Source: Alcaligenaceae bacterium SAGV5 (lineage in GTDB: Bacteria; Pseudomonadota; Gammaproteobacteria; Burkholderiales; Burkholderiaceae_B). Taken from it: DNA of 64,000 nucleotides. Positions 32,988-41,646 of the stretch are shown here, in pieces (positions within the stretch are counted from its first letter, which is position 1; each line of letters starts with the position of its first letter). Both the position numbers and the translations under genes were made by a program. The stretch is taken from positions 1 through 64,000 of the forward strand of contig SPDP01000011.1 in the NCBI GenBank assembly GCA_009360345.1, in the 5' to 3' direction. Below the pieces are notes generated by a model, which did no database searches, was not told the DNA's origin, and worked only from the letters and a program-made list of their open reading frames with translations.

Positions 32988-33799
32988 GCCGCGGGACGCA
33001 ACGGTCCGGGCCGGACCGGCGGCGGGCCGCCGGTCCCAGCGAGCTCGACGAGCCGACCTTCTCGGAAGAGGGGGGCGTTCGCTACCTGCATTTCGGCAGT
33101 CCCTGGATCCAGGGCGCGATGCGGATACGCAGTCCCTTCACGCTGGAGCTGGAATACACGCGGCAGATGATGGCGTGGCTGCTGTTCCTCGATCCGCCGC
33201 CGGCCGGCGGCGAGCAGGCCATCGGCACGCTGGGGCTGGGCGCGGGGTCTTTGACGCGCTTCTGCCTGAAGCACACCGACAGCCTGGTCCACGTGGTGGA
33301 ATGGAATCCCAGCGTGACCGCCGCCTGTCGCGCCTATTTCCGCCTGCCCGCCGACAACGAGCGTTTCACGGTGACGCATGACGACGCGGGTGCCTGGGTG
33401 GAGGGCATCGCCAACCGAGGCAGTTGCCGCGCCTTGATGGTGGATTTGTACGACCATACCGCGCGTGGCCCGGTGCGTGATTCCGTCGAGTTCTACCGTG
33501 GGTGCCGGCGGGTGGTCAGCGCCAACGCGAGCCAGGCCGGCATCGTGACCGTCAACCTGTTCGGCGCCCACGACAGCTACGAACACAATCGCCGCAATCT
33601 CGATGAAGCGTTCGAGGGGCGGGTGGTCGAGTTGCCGGAAATCGAGGAAGGCAACCGGGTGGCGATCGCCCTGGCCGGCCCGGCCTTGCGGATCGACGCG
33701 CAGGCGCTGCTGGCGCGTGCCGACGAGGTGGAAAACCGCTACGGCCTGCCGGCGCGCAAATGGGCGCGTTCGCTGGCACCGGACCTGGGGCGATTGTGA
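32984..33799 (+). CDS. Spermidine synthase-like protein
   Basis: About 271 residues with a class I methyltransferase-type fold. IGTLGLGAGSLTRF is the SAM/decarboxy-SAM motif I, VEWNPSVTAACRAYF motif II and CRALMVDLYD the acidic strand, as in proteins annotated as spermidine synthases. The N-terminal beta-hairpin domain is short. The proposed start is TTG at 32984, overlapping the htpG stop (TTGA) and fitting coupling; no ATG or GTG occurs in frame before the conserved EEGGVRYLHFG segment. Its stop overlaps the next gene (GTGA). True polyamine activity is unproven. Confidence 0.75.
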   Translation: MSRGTQRSGPDRRRAAGPSELDEPTFSEEGGVRYLHFGSPWIQGAMRIRSPFTLELEYTRQMMAWLLFLDPPPAGGEQAIGTLGLGAGSLTRFCLKHTDSLVHVVEWNPSVTAACRAYFRLPADNERFTVTHDDAGAWVEGIANRGSCRALMVDLYDHTARGPVRDSVEFYRGCRRVVSANASQAGIVTVNLFGAHDSYEHNRRNLDEAFEGRVVELPEIEEGNRVAIALAGPALRIDAQALLARADEVENRYGLPARKWARSLAPDLGRL

Positions 33800-34305
33800 G
33801 CGCCGCGGCGCAGGCCCAGCTCAGCGGTTTTCCGCCGGTCTTGGCGGCCGACGCCGAAGTGCTGGTGCTGGGCAGTTTCCCGGGGGTGGCTTCGCTGAAC
33901 ATGGGCCAGTACTACGCCCATCCCCGCAACCAGTTCTGGCGCCTGCTGGGCGCCTGCCTGGAGGTCGAGGCCCTGCACCAGATGCCCTACGAGGAACGCC
34001 TGCGCGTCGCCATCCGGCATCGCGTGGGCATCTGGGACGTCGTCGCCAGCTGCAGGCGCCAGGGCAGCCTGGATGCGGCGGTGACGGCGGCCGAGGTCAA
34101 TCCGCTTGCCGCCTATCTGCGGGAACATGCGCCACGGCTCGAATGCATAGGCTTCAACGGCGGCCTGTCCTGGAAGCTGGGCCATCACCTGGCCGACTAC
34201 GGCTACCGTGTGTTCCGGCTGGCTTCTTCGTCGCCGGCTGCCGCGATGTATAGCTTCGAGCAGAAACTGGAGCAATGGCGGCCCCTGTTCGCATGTCGGT
34301 CGTGA
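33796..34305 (+). CDS. Hypoxanthine-DNA glycosylase (UDG superfamily, family 6)
   Basis: A 169-residue DNA repair glycosylase that removes deoxyinosine from DNA. The signature VLGSFPGVASLNMGQYYAHPRNQFW (family 6 motif I region, residues about 26-50) and the HRVGIWDVV segment are clear; FRLASSSPAA near the end corresponds to the DNA-intercalating motif. The start is GTG at 33796, overlapping the previous stop by 4 bases. The last 152 bases overlap the 3' end of a convergent LysR gene. Confidence 0.85.
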   Translation: MSAAAQAQLSGFPPVLAADAEVLVLGSFPGVASLNMGQYYAHPRNQFWRLLGACLEVEALHQMPYEERLRVAIRHRVGIWDVVASCRRQGSLDAAVTAAEVNPLAAYLREHAPRLECIGFNGGLSWKLGHHLADYGYRVFRLASSSPAAAMYSFEQKLEQWRPLFACRS

Positions 34306-35233
34306 TCTCCTGCGCCAGCAGGTCGTCCGTCAGGTGGCGGATTTCCTGGATCAAGGCCTTGCTGGCCGTCGACAGCATGGTGTCGCGCCGGTAGGCGACG
34401 CCGATCATGTGGGTGCTCAGCAGCTTTTTGCTCACCGCCGGCTGGAGCGGCAGTTCCACGATGTTGCCGGTGTGTTTCTCCAGGCGGGCGGAGTCGTAGC
34501 GGGCCAGGCCGATGCAATCGCTCGCCACCAGGGTCGAGCGGAAGAAATAGAAGGAATCGGTGCGGATCACGCTGTTGGCGAAGGGCGTGCCCTGCGCGCG
34601 CATCATCTGCCTGAGCATGACTTCCAGCTGCGAGCATTCCGACAGCACCAGCCAGGGGTAGTCGGCCAGGTGGCCGCCGGTGCCGTCGAAGGTTTCCAGT
34701 ATCGGATGGTCGGCGCGCACGAACAGGGCGGTGCGATCGGGAAACAAAGGCTCGGAGACCAGTTCGTCGGCGTATTCGTCGTCTTCGATGCCGACGATGA
34801 CGAAATCCAGGTCGCCGCGCAACAGCGGGCCCAGCATGCTGCTGCGATGGCCGAACCGATAGTTCACCGTCAGCCGCCGGGCGCGCTGCGTCAGGTTCAA
34901 GGTGGCCTTGGGCAGGATCTGGTTCTGCAGCAGGCCCGGCACCACGCCCACGTTGACCTCGCCCATCGAGACGTCGCGCAGCGCGCGCGCTTCGCTTTCC
35001 AGCTTGCGGAATTCAGCGTCGACCAGCTTGGCGCGGGTATAGATGGTTTCGCCGAAGGACGTCAGGCTGACGCCGCGCGCGTTGCGGGTGAACAGCTCCA
35101 CCCCCAGCGCTTCCTCCAGGTCTTGCAGGTCTTTCGTCAGTGACGGCTGCGAAACGTTCAGGTGCGCGGCCGCCTTGTTGATGCTGCCGAGTTCGGCGAT
35201 GGCCAGGAAGCGTTTGAGCGTGCGCAGGTTCAT
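34154..35233 (-). CDS. LysR-family transcriptional regulator with an extended C-terminus
   Basis: A 359-residue LTTR: HTH in residues 1-60 (FLAIAELGSINKAAAHLNVSQPSLTKDLQDLE) and an effector domain to about residue 305. The usual end is around TDDLLAQEIT. The last 50 or so residues are Arg/Ser/Pro-rich and are read antisense to the DNA glycosylase gene, so they are probably an acquired tail after loss of the normal stop. It is divergent from the M24 gene pair and is the likely regulator of the cluster at 35.4-41.7 kb. Confidence 0.9.
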   Translation of the reverse strand: MNLRTLKRFLAIAELGSINKAAAHLNVSQPSLTKDLQDLEEALGVELFTRNARGVSLTSFGETIYTRAKLVDAEFRKLESEARALRDVSMGEVNVGVVPGLLQNQILPKATLNLTQRARRLTVNYRFGHRSSMLGPLLRGDLDFVIVGIEDDEYADELVSEPLFPDRTALFVRADHPILETFDGTGGHLADYPWLVLSECSQLEVMLRQMMRAQGTPFANSVIRTDSFYFFRSTLVASDCIGLARYDSARLEKHTGNIVELPLQPAVSKKLLSTHMIGVAYRRDTMLSTASKALIQEIRHLTDDLLAQEITTDMRTGAAIAPVSARSYTSRQPATKKPAGTHGSRSRPGDGPASRTGRR

Positions 35234-35243
35234 GGCGCCAGCA

Positions 35244-35260
35244 TATCAATATTTCCGATA
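35244..35260. promoter_or_regulatory. LysR-type box TATC-N9-GATA
   Basis: An interrupted palindrome containing the T-N11-A signature (T at 35246, A at 35258) lies 11 bases upstream of the LysR start in the divergent region with the M24 gene. It is the best candidate for the LysR recognition site. Confidence 0.45.
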
Positions 35261-35397
35261 GCTGGTGGATAAAATTGTATTTGTTGTCTATATCTGGCCT
35301 GCGTATTCTGTCGCCCATGACGAGTCCGCCGAGAGCGGACGCCAGAAACGACAGACCGGGCCGCGGGCGCCCGGCGGGAAGGTGGGAGAGACAGCAT

Positions 35398-36507
35398 ATG
35401 AGTGCGAAGCTCAGGGACGAGCGGGGTACCCGTTTGCGCGCCGCCATGGAGCGGGCAGGCCTGGACCTGCTGGTGGTGACGGGCAATGCCTGGCGTAGCG
35501 ACTATCTGCGCTACGCGCTGGATGTGACGCCGATGGAAGGCCAGGCCGTGGCCTTCGTCACCGCGGACGACGCCTGGCTGATGGTCGAGACGCCGGCCGA
35601 GGCCGAGCGCATCGCGGCGGAGCAGCCGGGTCTGAAGGTGGAGTGGAGCACCGACCTGCTGGTCCGGGCGCGGCATGCATTGGATGCCGTCAGCCCCGAG
35701 CGCACCGGACTCGCGCCCGCGCATTCGACACCGGTGCTGCTGGCCCGCAGCGCCGCGGGGGCCGGCATGCAGGCGGCCACCGCCATGCTCGATGGCTTGA
35801 TGGTGCGCAAGACCGCCGCCGAGGCGGACCGGGTCGAGCAGGCGGTGCGCCTGGCCGACGAAGGCTATGAGGTCTTTCGCGCGGCTGCCAGGGTGGGCAA
35901 GCGGGAGTTCGAACTGGTGGGCGAGCTGGAAGCCTGGCTGCGGACCCAGGGCTGCCCGGAGAATTTCATGATCATGGGATCGGGCGGCAAGGAAGTCCGC
36001 ACCATGCGCCCGCCGGGCGAGCGTCGCCTGGCCGAAGGCGACCTGGTCACGACCGAACTCACGCCCTGCCTGGAAGGGTATTACGCGCAGATCTGCCGCA
36101 CCCTGGTGCTGGGCGCGCCCACGCGCGAGCAGCTCGATTCCTACCAGGTGTACCTGGACGCGCTGGAAGCCGGCATCGCCGAGGTGAAGCCGGGCAATAC
36201 CCATGGCGATGTGGCGCGGGCGCAGAACGACGTATTCCGCCGCCATGGCCTGGGCGAGTACGTGACCTCCAAGTACACCCGTGTGCGCGGCCATGGCATG
36301 GGGCTCTACGTCGACGGTCCGCACGTGCTGGAAGACGTCGATCTGGTGCTGGAGCCCGACATGACCCTGGTCGTGCATCCCAACACCTACCACCCGGTGG
36401 CCGGCTACATCGTGCTGGGCGACACCGTGCGCGTGACCGCCAGTGGCTGCAAGGTGCTGACCCGCACGCCGCGCGAGTTGCGCAGCGCCCCGGCCGGCCT
36501 GGCCTGA
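35398..36507 (+). CDS. M24 (creatinase/aminopeptidase P-like) protein without metal ligands
   Basis: A 369-residue protein with a creatinase N-terminal domain (residues 1-130) and a pita-bread M24 domain. The metal ligands of true M24 peptidases are not kept: the first Asp position reads TELTP, the second AQICRT instead of SDITRT, and the last Glu segment reads VVHPNTY instead of TIEPG. RGHGMGLYVDGPH retains the active-site histidine. This resembles creatinase, which works without metal, and suggests C-N bond hydrolysis rather than peptidase activity. The ATG at 35398 has GGAGAG upstream. A paralogous gene follows 33 bases later. Confidence 0.85.
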   Translation: MSAKLRDERGTRLRAAMERAGLDLLVVTGNAWRSDYLRYALDVTPMEGQAVAFVTADDAWLMVETPAEAERIAAEQPGLKVEWSTDLLVRARHALDAVSPERTGLAPAHSTPVLLARSAAGAGMQAATAMLDGLMVRKTAAEADRVEQAVRLADEGYEVFRAAARVGKREFELVGELEAWLRTQGCPENFMIMGSGGKEVRTMRPPGERRLAEGDLVTTELTPCLEGYYAQICRTLVLGAPTREQLDSYQVYLDALEAGIAEVKPGNTHGDVARAQNDVFRRHGLGEYVTSKYTRVRGHGMGLYVDGPHVLEDVDLVLEPDMTLVVHPNTYHPVAGYIVLGDTVRVTASGCKVLTRTPRELRSAPAGLA

Positions 36508-36540
36508 TCCGGTATCGGAATTCACAGAAGGATTCGTTTT

Positions 36541-37614
36541 ATGCGTCGCGGACTCATGAGCTGGTCGCGGGAAGAACTGCCGGCCTCGGTGCTGGACGAG
36601 CGCGTTGCGCGCCTGCGGGCCGGGATGAATCGGGAAGGCCTGGCGGCCGTGCTGGCCTATACCTCGTTTGCCGAGCCGGCCGCCGTGCACTGGCTGAGCA
36701 ATTTCACGCCGTACTGGAGCGAAGCCATGCTGGTGGTGCTGCCGGACGAGGCGCCTATCCTGCTGGCGTCGCTCACGCCGCGCGTGCACGGCTGGATACG
36801 CGAAGTCTCGCATCTGGGCGAAGTCGTGTCGGCGCCCAAGCTCGCCCAGGGCGTGCTGGACATGCTGGCCGCCAAGGGCGTGCAGTCCGGCTCGCGCCTG
36901 GGCGTGATCGGCCTGGACAGCCTGCCGGCGGCGGTGGCCTTGCCGCTGATGAAGGCCTGGGGAACCGCGGCCATCGTCGATGCCGCGTCCTTGTTCGCCT
37001 CGGTGCGCCAGCCTTGCGGCAAGGAAGAACTGGCGCTGGCGGACCGCGCGCTGGGCATCGCCCGGCACGCCGTGGCCGGGGTGCCGGGCGATGTCCGGAA
37101 CACGTCGGCGCTGTCGGCGGCCATCGAGGCCAGCGTGCGTGCCGCCGGTGCCGAGGAAGTGCTCTATCGCGTGGCGCCCGACCTGTCGCGCAGCGGCGCG
37201 CTGCGACGGCTGGAGGGGGAGTTTCCGCTCGGTCCGGCCTATGCCCTGGAGTTGTCGGTGGCCTACAAGGGCCATTGGATCCGCCTGGGGAGCAGTCGTG
37301 CGCGGGGGGAGACGCCCGCTGGCTGGGAGGCCGCCCAGGCCGGGTTCGCCGGCAGCCTGGCGCGGTTGGCCGAAGAGGGCGCCGATGGGCTGTCCGCCGC
37401 GCCGGCCGGTTTGTCGCGCTGGACGCTGGAGTCTTGCCTGGGCGTGCAGCCCCTGACCCTGGCGCGCACCGATGAACAGGAGTTCGCGCGCTTGCCGCCG
37501 GGCAGCCTGGCGGTGTTCTCCGCCCACGCGGCGCTGGACGGCGGCCACTGGTACCAGAGCGCGCCGCTGACGCTGGGCGGCGGCGGGCAGCGCGGGCAGG
37601 TATTACGCGGCTGA
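36541..37614 (+). CDS. Degenerate M24-family paralogue
   Basis: A 357-residue protein with a recognisable creatinase N-terminal domain (LAYTSFAEPAAVHWLSNFTPYWSEAMLVVLP) and a strongly reduced M24 part (IRQPCGKEEL-type segment reads VRQPCGKEELALADRALGIA). No metal ligands or active-site His motif (GHGxG) can be found; the final conserved segment is a short ALDGGHWYQSAPLTLG. It may be a structural or regulatory partner of the preceding M24 protein, for example in a heterodimer. It lies between that gene and a Bug receptor in one direction. Confidence 0.7.
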   Translation: MRRGLMSWSREELPASVLDERVARLRAGMNREGLAAVLAYTSFAEPAAVHWLSNFTPYWSEAMLVVLPDEAPILLASLTPRVHGWIREVSHLGEVVSAPKLAQGVLDMLAAKGVQSGSRLGVIGLDSLPAAVALPLMKAWGTAAIVDAASLFASVRQPCGKEELALADRALGIARHAVAGVPGDVRNTSALSAAIEASVRAAGAEEVLYRVAPDLSRSGALRRLEGEFPLGPAYALELSVAYKGHWIRLGSSRARGETPAGWEAAQAGFAGSLARLAEEGADGLSAAPAGLSRWTLESCLGVQPLTLARTDEQEFARLPPGSLAVFSAHAALDGGHWYQSAPLTLGGGGQRGQVLRG

Positions 37615-37673
37615 CACCCGGCCCGGAAACGAACGTGGCGCATGGACGCGCCGATACACAAGGAGACAAGACT

Positions 37674-38642
37674 ATGTCCAAGCACATCGTGCGGCGGCTG
37701 CTGGCGGCCGCATCGCTGGCCCTGCCCTGTGCCGCGATGGCGGCCGGCTATCCCGATCGGGTGATCAAGGTCGTCGTGCCGGTGCCCGCAGGCGGCGCGG
37801 CCGACACCCTGGCGCGCCTGGCCGGCGAGGGGATCCAGAAGAAATGGGGCCAGCCGGTCGTGGTGGAGAACCGCGCGGGGGCCAACGGCAACATCGGCGG
37901 CGAGGCGGTCTACCGCGCCGAACCCGACGGCTATACCTTCCTGGTTTCACCGCCCACGGCGATCGCGATCAACCAGAGCTTCTACAAGAAGCTCGCCTTC
38001 GACCCGAACCGTTTCGTGCCGGTGTCCATCATCGCCGCCAACCCGAACGTGCTGCTGGTCAATCCCAAGGTACCGGCGAAGTCGCTGAAGGAACTGGTCG
38101 CCTATGCCAAGGCCCATCCCGGCAAGCTCAACTTCGCTTCGGGCGGCACCGGCTCCACGCCGCACCTGGCGGGCGAACTGCTGAAGATGATGGCCGGCAT
38201 CGACATGGTCCACATCCCCTACAAGGGCGGCCCGCCGGCCTATGCCGACCTGATCGCCGGCCAGGTGGAAGTGATGTTCCAGGGCCTGGCCACGGCCTTG
38301 CCGCAGATCCGCGAGGGCAAGCTGCGCGTGCTGGCCATCGGCAGCGAGAAGCGCCACCCGGCCTTGCCCGACGTGCCCACGCTGAACGAGACCATGCCCG
38401 GCTTCATCTCGGTGTCGTGGACCGGCATGGTGGCGCCGCCGGGCACGCCGGCCGACATCGTCGCCAAGGTGTCGGCGGCGATACGCGAGGAACTGATGGT
38501 CAACGGCGCCGGCAAGGAGGTCAAGGGCCTGGATGCGCGCGACCTGATCGCCAGCAGTCCGGCCGAGGCGGACCGTTTCATCAAGGAAGAAGTGGCCCGC
38601 TGGGGCAAGGTGATTCATTCGACCGGCATCAGCATCGACTGA
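37674..38642 (+). CDS. Bug-family (TctC-like) tripartite tricarboxylate transporter receptor
   Basis: A 322-residue periplasmic receptor with a signal peptide (LLAAASLALPCAAMAA) and family motifs VPVPAGGAADTLAR, NRAGANGNIGG, DGYTFLVS and PYKGGPPAYADL. The ATG at 37674 has AAGGAGA eight bases upstream. It is embedded between the M24 pair and a TauD-type dioxygenase gene, so it probably binds the compound that these enzymes metabolise. Confidence 0.93.
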   Translation: MSKHIVRRLLAAASLALPCAAMAAGYPDRVIKVVVPVPAGGAADTLARLAGEGIQKKWGQPVVVENRAGANGNIGGEAVYRAEPDGYTFLVSPPTAIAINQSFYKKLAFDPNRFVPVSIIAANPNVLLVNPKVPAKSLKELVAYAKAHPGKLNFASGGTGSTPHLAGELLKMMAGIDMVHIPYKGGPPAYADLIAGQVEVMFQGLATALPQIREGKLRVLAIGSEKRHPALPDVPTLNETMPGFISVSWTGMVAPPGTPADIVAKVSAAIREELMVNGAGKEVKGLDARDLIASSPAEADRFIKEEVARWGKVIHSTGISID

Positions 38643-38668
38643 GCCCGGTTCTTTCAGGAGATTTGTTC

Positions 38669-39718
38669 ATGCGTGCAGCCATCACGGGACCGGCCACCTG
38701 GCGCGGCCCCGAAATCAAGGACAGCAAGGCCTGGGTCTACGAATTCACCCAGGCCGAGATCGACGAAATCGACGCCGCGCTGCGCAACGTGCGCAAACAG
38801 GGCAAACTCATCTCGACCATGATGCGCGAGGACTTCCCGCTGCCGACGGTGTCGAAGGTGATAGACCACACCCGCGAGCAGATCGAGAACGGCCTGGGCC
38901 TGCAATTGCTGCGCGGCATCCAGGCCGAGCGCTACGGCAAGGACGACCTGCGCATCATCTACTGGGGCATCGGCCAGCACATGGGCACGGCCGTCTCGCA
39001 AAGCGCCAAGGGCGACATCCTGGGCGACGTGCGCAACCTGGGCATCGATATCAACAGCCCGCAGGGCCGGGGCTACACCTCCAACCAGAAGCTGACCTAT
39101 CACACCGACTCCTGCGACGTGGTGGCGCTGTTCGTGCTGCGCACCGCCCGCGCCGGCGGCCTGAGCATGATCGCCAGCTCGCAGGCCATCCACAACGAGA
39201 TCCTGAAGCAGCGTCCCGACCTGCTCGACGTGTTGTACCAGCCGTTCCACTGGAGCTGGCAGGGGCAGGAAGAGCCCGGGCAACTGCCGTACTACCAGCA
39301 GCCCGTCTTTTCGATGCATGAAGGCAAGTTCTCGTGCCGCTACGTGCGCACCCACATCCGTTCGGCCCAGCGCTTTCCCGACGTGCCGCGCCTGACGCCG
39401 ATCCAGGAAGAGGCGCTGGATTTCCTCGACAGTCTGTCGGGCAGCACCGATTTCCATTTCTCGATGATGTTCCAGCCGGGCGACCTGCAATTCCTGAACA
39501 ACCACATGATGCTGCATTCGCGCACCGCGTTCGAGGACTTCGACGAACCGGAGAAAAGGCGCCACTTGCTGCGCATGTGGCTGTCGGTGCCCAACAGCCG
39601 CGCCCTGAGCCCGGCCCTGGACACGATCTACCGCGACCAGCGAGCGGGCGCGGTGCGGGGGGGCTTTCCGTCGCGCACGGGCAAGCTGATCTACGAAACC
39701 GTCGGTAGCATCGAGTAA
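38669..39718 (+). CDS. TauD/TfdA-family Fe(II)/2-oxoglutarate-dependent dioxygenase
   Basis: A 349-residue oxygenase. The iron-binding facial triad is visible: His145 and Asp147 in YHTDSCD and the distal His283 in NNHMMLHSRTAFED; Arg302 in RRHLLRMWL is the probable 2-oxoglutarate-binding arginine. Members hydroxylate small organic acids, amines or sulfonates, often leading to cleavage. The start at 38669 has CAGGAG nine bases upstream. It shares direction and close spacing with the Bug receptor and CapA-like genes. Confidence 0.88.
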   Translation: MRAAITGPATWRGPEIKDSKAWVYEFTQAEIDEIDAALRNVRKQGKLISTMMREDFPLPTVSKVIDHTREQIENGLGLQLLRGIQAERYGKDDLRIIYWGIGQHMGTAVSQSAKGDILGDVRNLGIDINSPQGRGYTSNQKLTYHTDSCDVVALFVLRTARAGGLSMIASSQAIHNEILKQRPDLLDVLYQPFHWSWQGQEEPGQLPYYQQPVFSMHEGKFSCRYVRTHIRSAQRFPDVPRLTPIQEEALDFLDSLSGSTDFHFSMMFQPGDLQFLNNHMMLHSRTAFEDFDEPEKRRHLLRMWLSVPNSRALSPALDTIYRDQRAGAVRGGFPSRTGKLIYETVGSIE

Positions 39719-39730
39719 GGCGGAGGGCCT

Positions 39731-41095
39731 ATGCCGTACGAAGCTGAGCGGGGCCGTATCAAGCTGGCGTTGGTCGGCGACATGATGTTGTCCAGGGCCT
39801 TGAAGCCCTATGCCGAAGACGACTATCTGGCGCTGGTTGATCTGCTGAGGGACGCCGACGCCAGCTTCGGCAACCTGGAGACCACCGTGCGCGAGGCCGG
39901 CGAAGGCGTGCCCAATTTCACCCAGGGCACGCCCATGAGCACCGCGCCGGCCTTGCTGGAAGACCTGAAGTGGATGGGCGTGGACATCGTGTCCATCGCC
40001 AACAACCATGCCACCGACTACGGCGTCTCGGGCGTGCTGGCCAGCCTGGCGCACCTGGACCGCGCCGGCATTCCGTATTCCGGCGCGGGCCGCACGCTGA
40101 CCGAGGCGCGCCGGCCGGGCTACCTGGAAACGAACGCGGGCCGCGTCGGCCTGGTGTCGGCCACGTCGTTCTACCGGCCCTGGAACCGCGCGGCCGACGC
40201 GCGCTCGGACAGCGCCGGCCGCCCCGGCATCAATCCCCTGGGGTTCGCCACGTCCTACACGGTGGACGACGAGTCGCTGGCCGCGCTCCGGCGCATCAGC
40301 GAAGAACTGGGCATGGCGCAGGAGCAGGTGCGGCATCGCTCGCAGTTCTACGCGCCGCACGAGGTGCCCGGGAACGACGACGACAGCGTGGCGCTGCTGG
40401 GCGCGAAGTTTCGCCGCGGCAAAGGCTTCGCCGTGTCGACCAGGGTCGACGCCAAGGATGCCGAGGCCAACCTGCGATTCATCCGCGAGGCGCGCAAGCA
40501 GTCGGACTGGGTGGTCTTTTCCTTCCACTGCCACGAGTTCGGCAGCGCGGGCAAGCGCACCGCGCCCACCGACGTGGAGCTGGAGGAGTCGGCGCAGTTC
40601 GCCATCGAGTTCGCCCGCGCGGCCGTGGACGCCGGCGCGCACGTGGTGGCGGGCCATGGCCCGCACCTGACCATGGGTGTCGAGGTCTACAAGGGCGCGC
40701 CCATCTTCCACAGCCTGGGCAATTTCATTTTCCAGAACGAGACGATCAACGCCTTTCCCGCCGAGGCTTATGGCCGCTTCGGGCTGGATGCCGCCGCCAC
40801 GCCTTCCGAGTTCCTGGACGCGCGCACCGGCAACGACAGCCGGGGTTTTCCGGCCACGCGCGAGTTCTGGGAAGGGTGCCTGGCCACCTGTCAGTTCGAC
40901 GCCGGGAAGCTGGCCTCGGTCAGCCTGTACCCCATCGATATGGGATTCGGGCGGCCACGGGGCCAACGCGGCCGGCCCATGCTGGCCAGGGGAGACGACG
41001 CGCGGCGCATCCTGGACCGCGTCGCCCGGCTGTCCCGCCCCTTCGGCACCCGCCTGGACATCGAGGGGGACGTCGGCGTCCTGCGTCTGCCATGA
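39731..41095 (+). CDS. CapA-family metallophosphatase-like protein (poly-gamma-glutamate type)
   Basis: A 454-residue protein of the PGA_cap/CapA family in the calcineurin-like phosphoesterase superfamily. LALVGDMMLSRAL carries the first metal ligand Asp, DASFGNLETTV the NxE motif, VSIANNHATDYG the NNH motif, and VVAGHGPHLTMGVE the final GHGPH histidines. There is no signal peptide, so it is probably cytoplasmic. CapA proteins take part in polyglutamate capsule export, but soluble members occur in catabolic operons with unknown roles. It overlaps the next gene by 4 bases (ATGA). Confidence 0.85.
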   Translation: MPYEAERGRIKLALVGDMMLSRALKPYAEDDYLALVDLLRDADASFGNLETTVREAGEGVPNFTQGTPMSTAPALLEDLKWMGVDIVSIANNHATDYGVSGVLASLAHLDRAGIPYSGAGRTLTEARRPGYLETNAGRVGLVSATSFYRPWNRAADARSDSAGRPGINPLGFATSYTVDDESLAALRRISEELGMAQEQVRHRSQFYAPHEVPGNDDDSVALLGAKFRRGKGFAVSTRVDAKDAEANLRFIREARKQSDWVVFSFHCHEFGSAGKRTAPTDVELEESAQFAIEFARAAVDAGAHVVAGHGPHLTMGVEVYKGAPIFHSLGNFIFQNETINAFPAEAYGRFGLDAAATPSEFLDARTGNDSRGFPATREFWEGCLATCQFDAGKLASVSLYPIDMGFGRPRGQRGRPMLARGDDARRILDRVARLSRPFGTRLDIEGDVGVLRLP

Positions 41096-41563
41096 AGCGC
41101 CTGGCCATCCTGGACGACTATCTGCACCTGGCGCTGCGTTCGGCCGACTGGTCGGTGCTGGAAGGGCAGTGCCGGATCGACGTGATCGACCGCAAGCTGG
41201 AGGGGCCGGACGAGGCGGCGGCCGTACTCGCGCCCTATCACATCCTCTGCCATCTGCGCGAGCGCACGCCCATGCCGCGGGCGCTGCTGGAGAGGCTGCC
41301 CAATCTCGAATTCATGACCGTGACGGGCAAGGCCCACCGCACGCTGGACCTGCGGGCGGCGACCGAGCGCGGCATCGTCGTGTCCCATGTGTCGTCGGCC
41401 GTCCACGGGTCCAACGCCACGCCCGAACTGGCCTGGGGGCTGATATTGGCCACCGCCCGCCACATCGCCTATGAAGACCGCAGCGTCCGCGAGGGCGCCT
41501 GGCAGCGCACGGCGGGGATGCTGCTGGATGGCAAGACGCTGGGACTGCTGGGGCTGGGACGGG
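41092..41563 (+). pseudogene. Truncated D-2-hydroxyacid dehydrogenase (N-terminal half)
   Basis: Some 157 residues match the N-terminal substrate domain and the start of the NAD-binding domain of D-isomer 2-hydroxyacid dehydrogenases: VTGKAHRTLDLRAATERGI, SNATPELAWGLILATARHI and GKTLGLLGLGRV. The match ends inside the GxGxxG motif, where a GC-rich hairpin repeat begins (41564). The open frame continues to 41685 through the repeat. The rest of the NAD domain and the catalytic His/Glu are missing, so the enzyme is not functional. Confidence 0.85.
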
Positions 41564-41646
41564 TCCGCCAAGCCTGCCCTCGCCGGGCAGTCCCGCGCAG
41601 CGGGACCGGCTTCGCTGCGCCCCCCGAGCGGGCCGCCCCGCCCCAC
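41564..41646. repeat. GC-rich hairpin repeat interrupting the dehydrogenase gene (family C)
   Basis: This element contains two adjoining perfect hairpins, CTGCCC-N5-GGGCAG (41574-41590) and GTCCCGC-GCA-GCGGGAC (41590-41606), followed by a C/G-rich segment ending in CCCCGCCCCACC. It resembles REP-like intergenic repeats and differs in sequence from copies A and B. Coding similarity of the dehydrogenase stops exactly where it starts. Confidence 0.7.
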
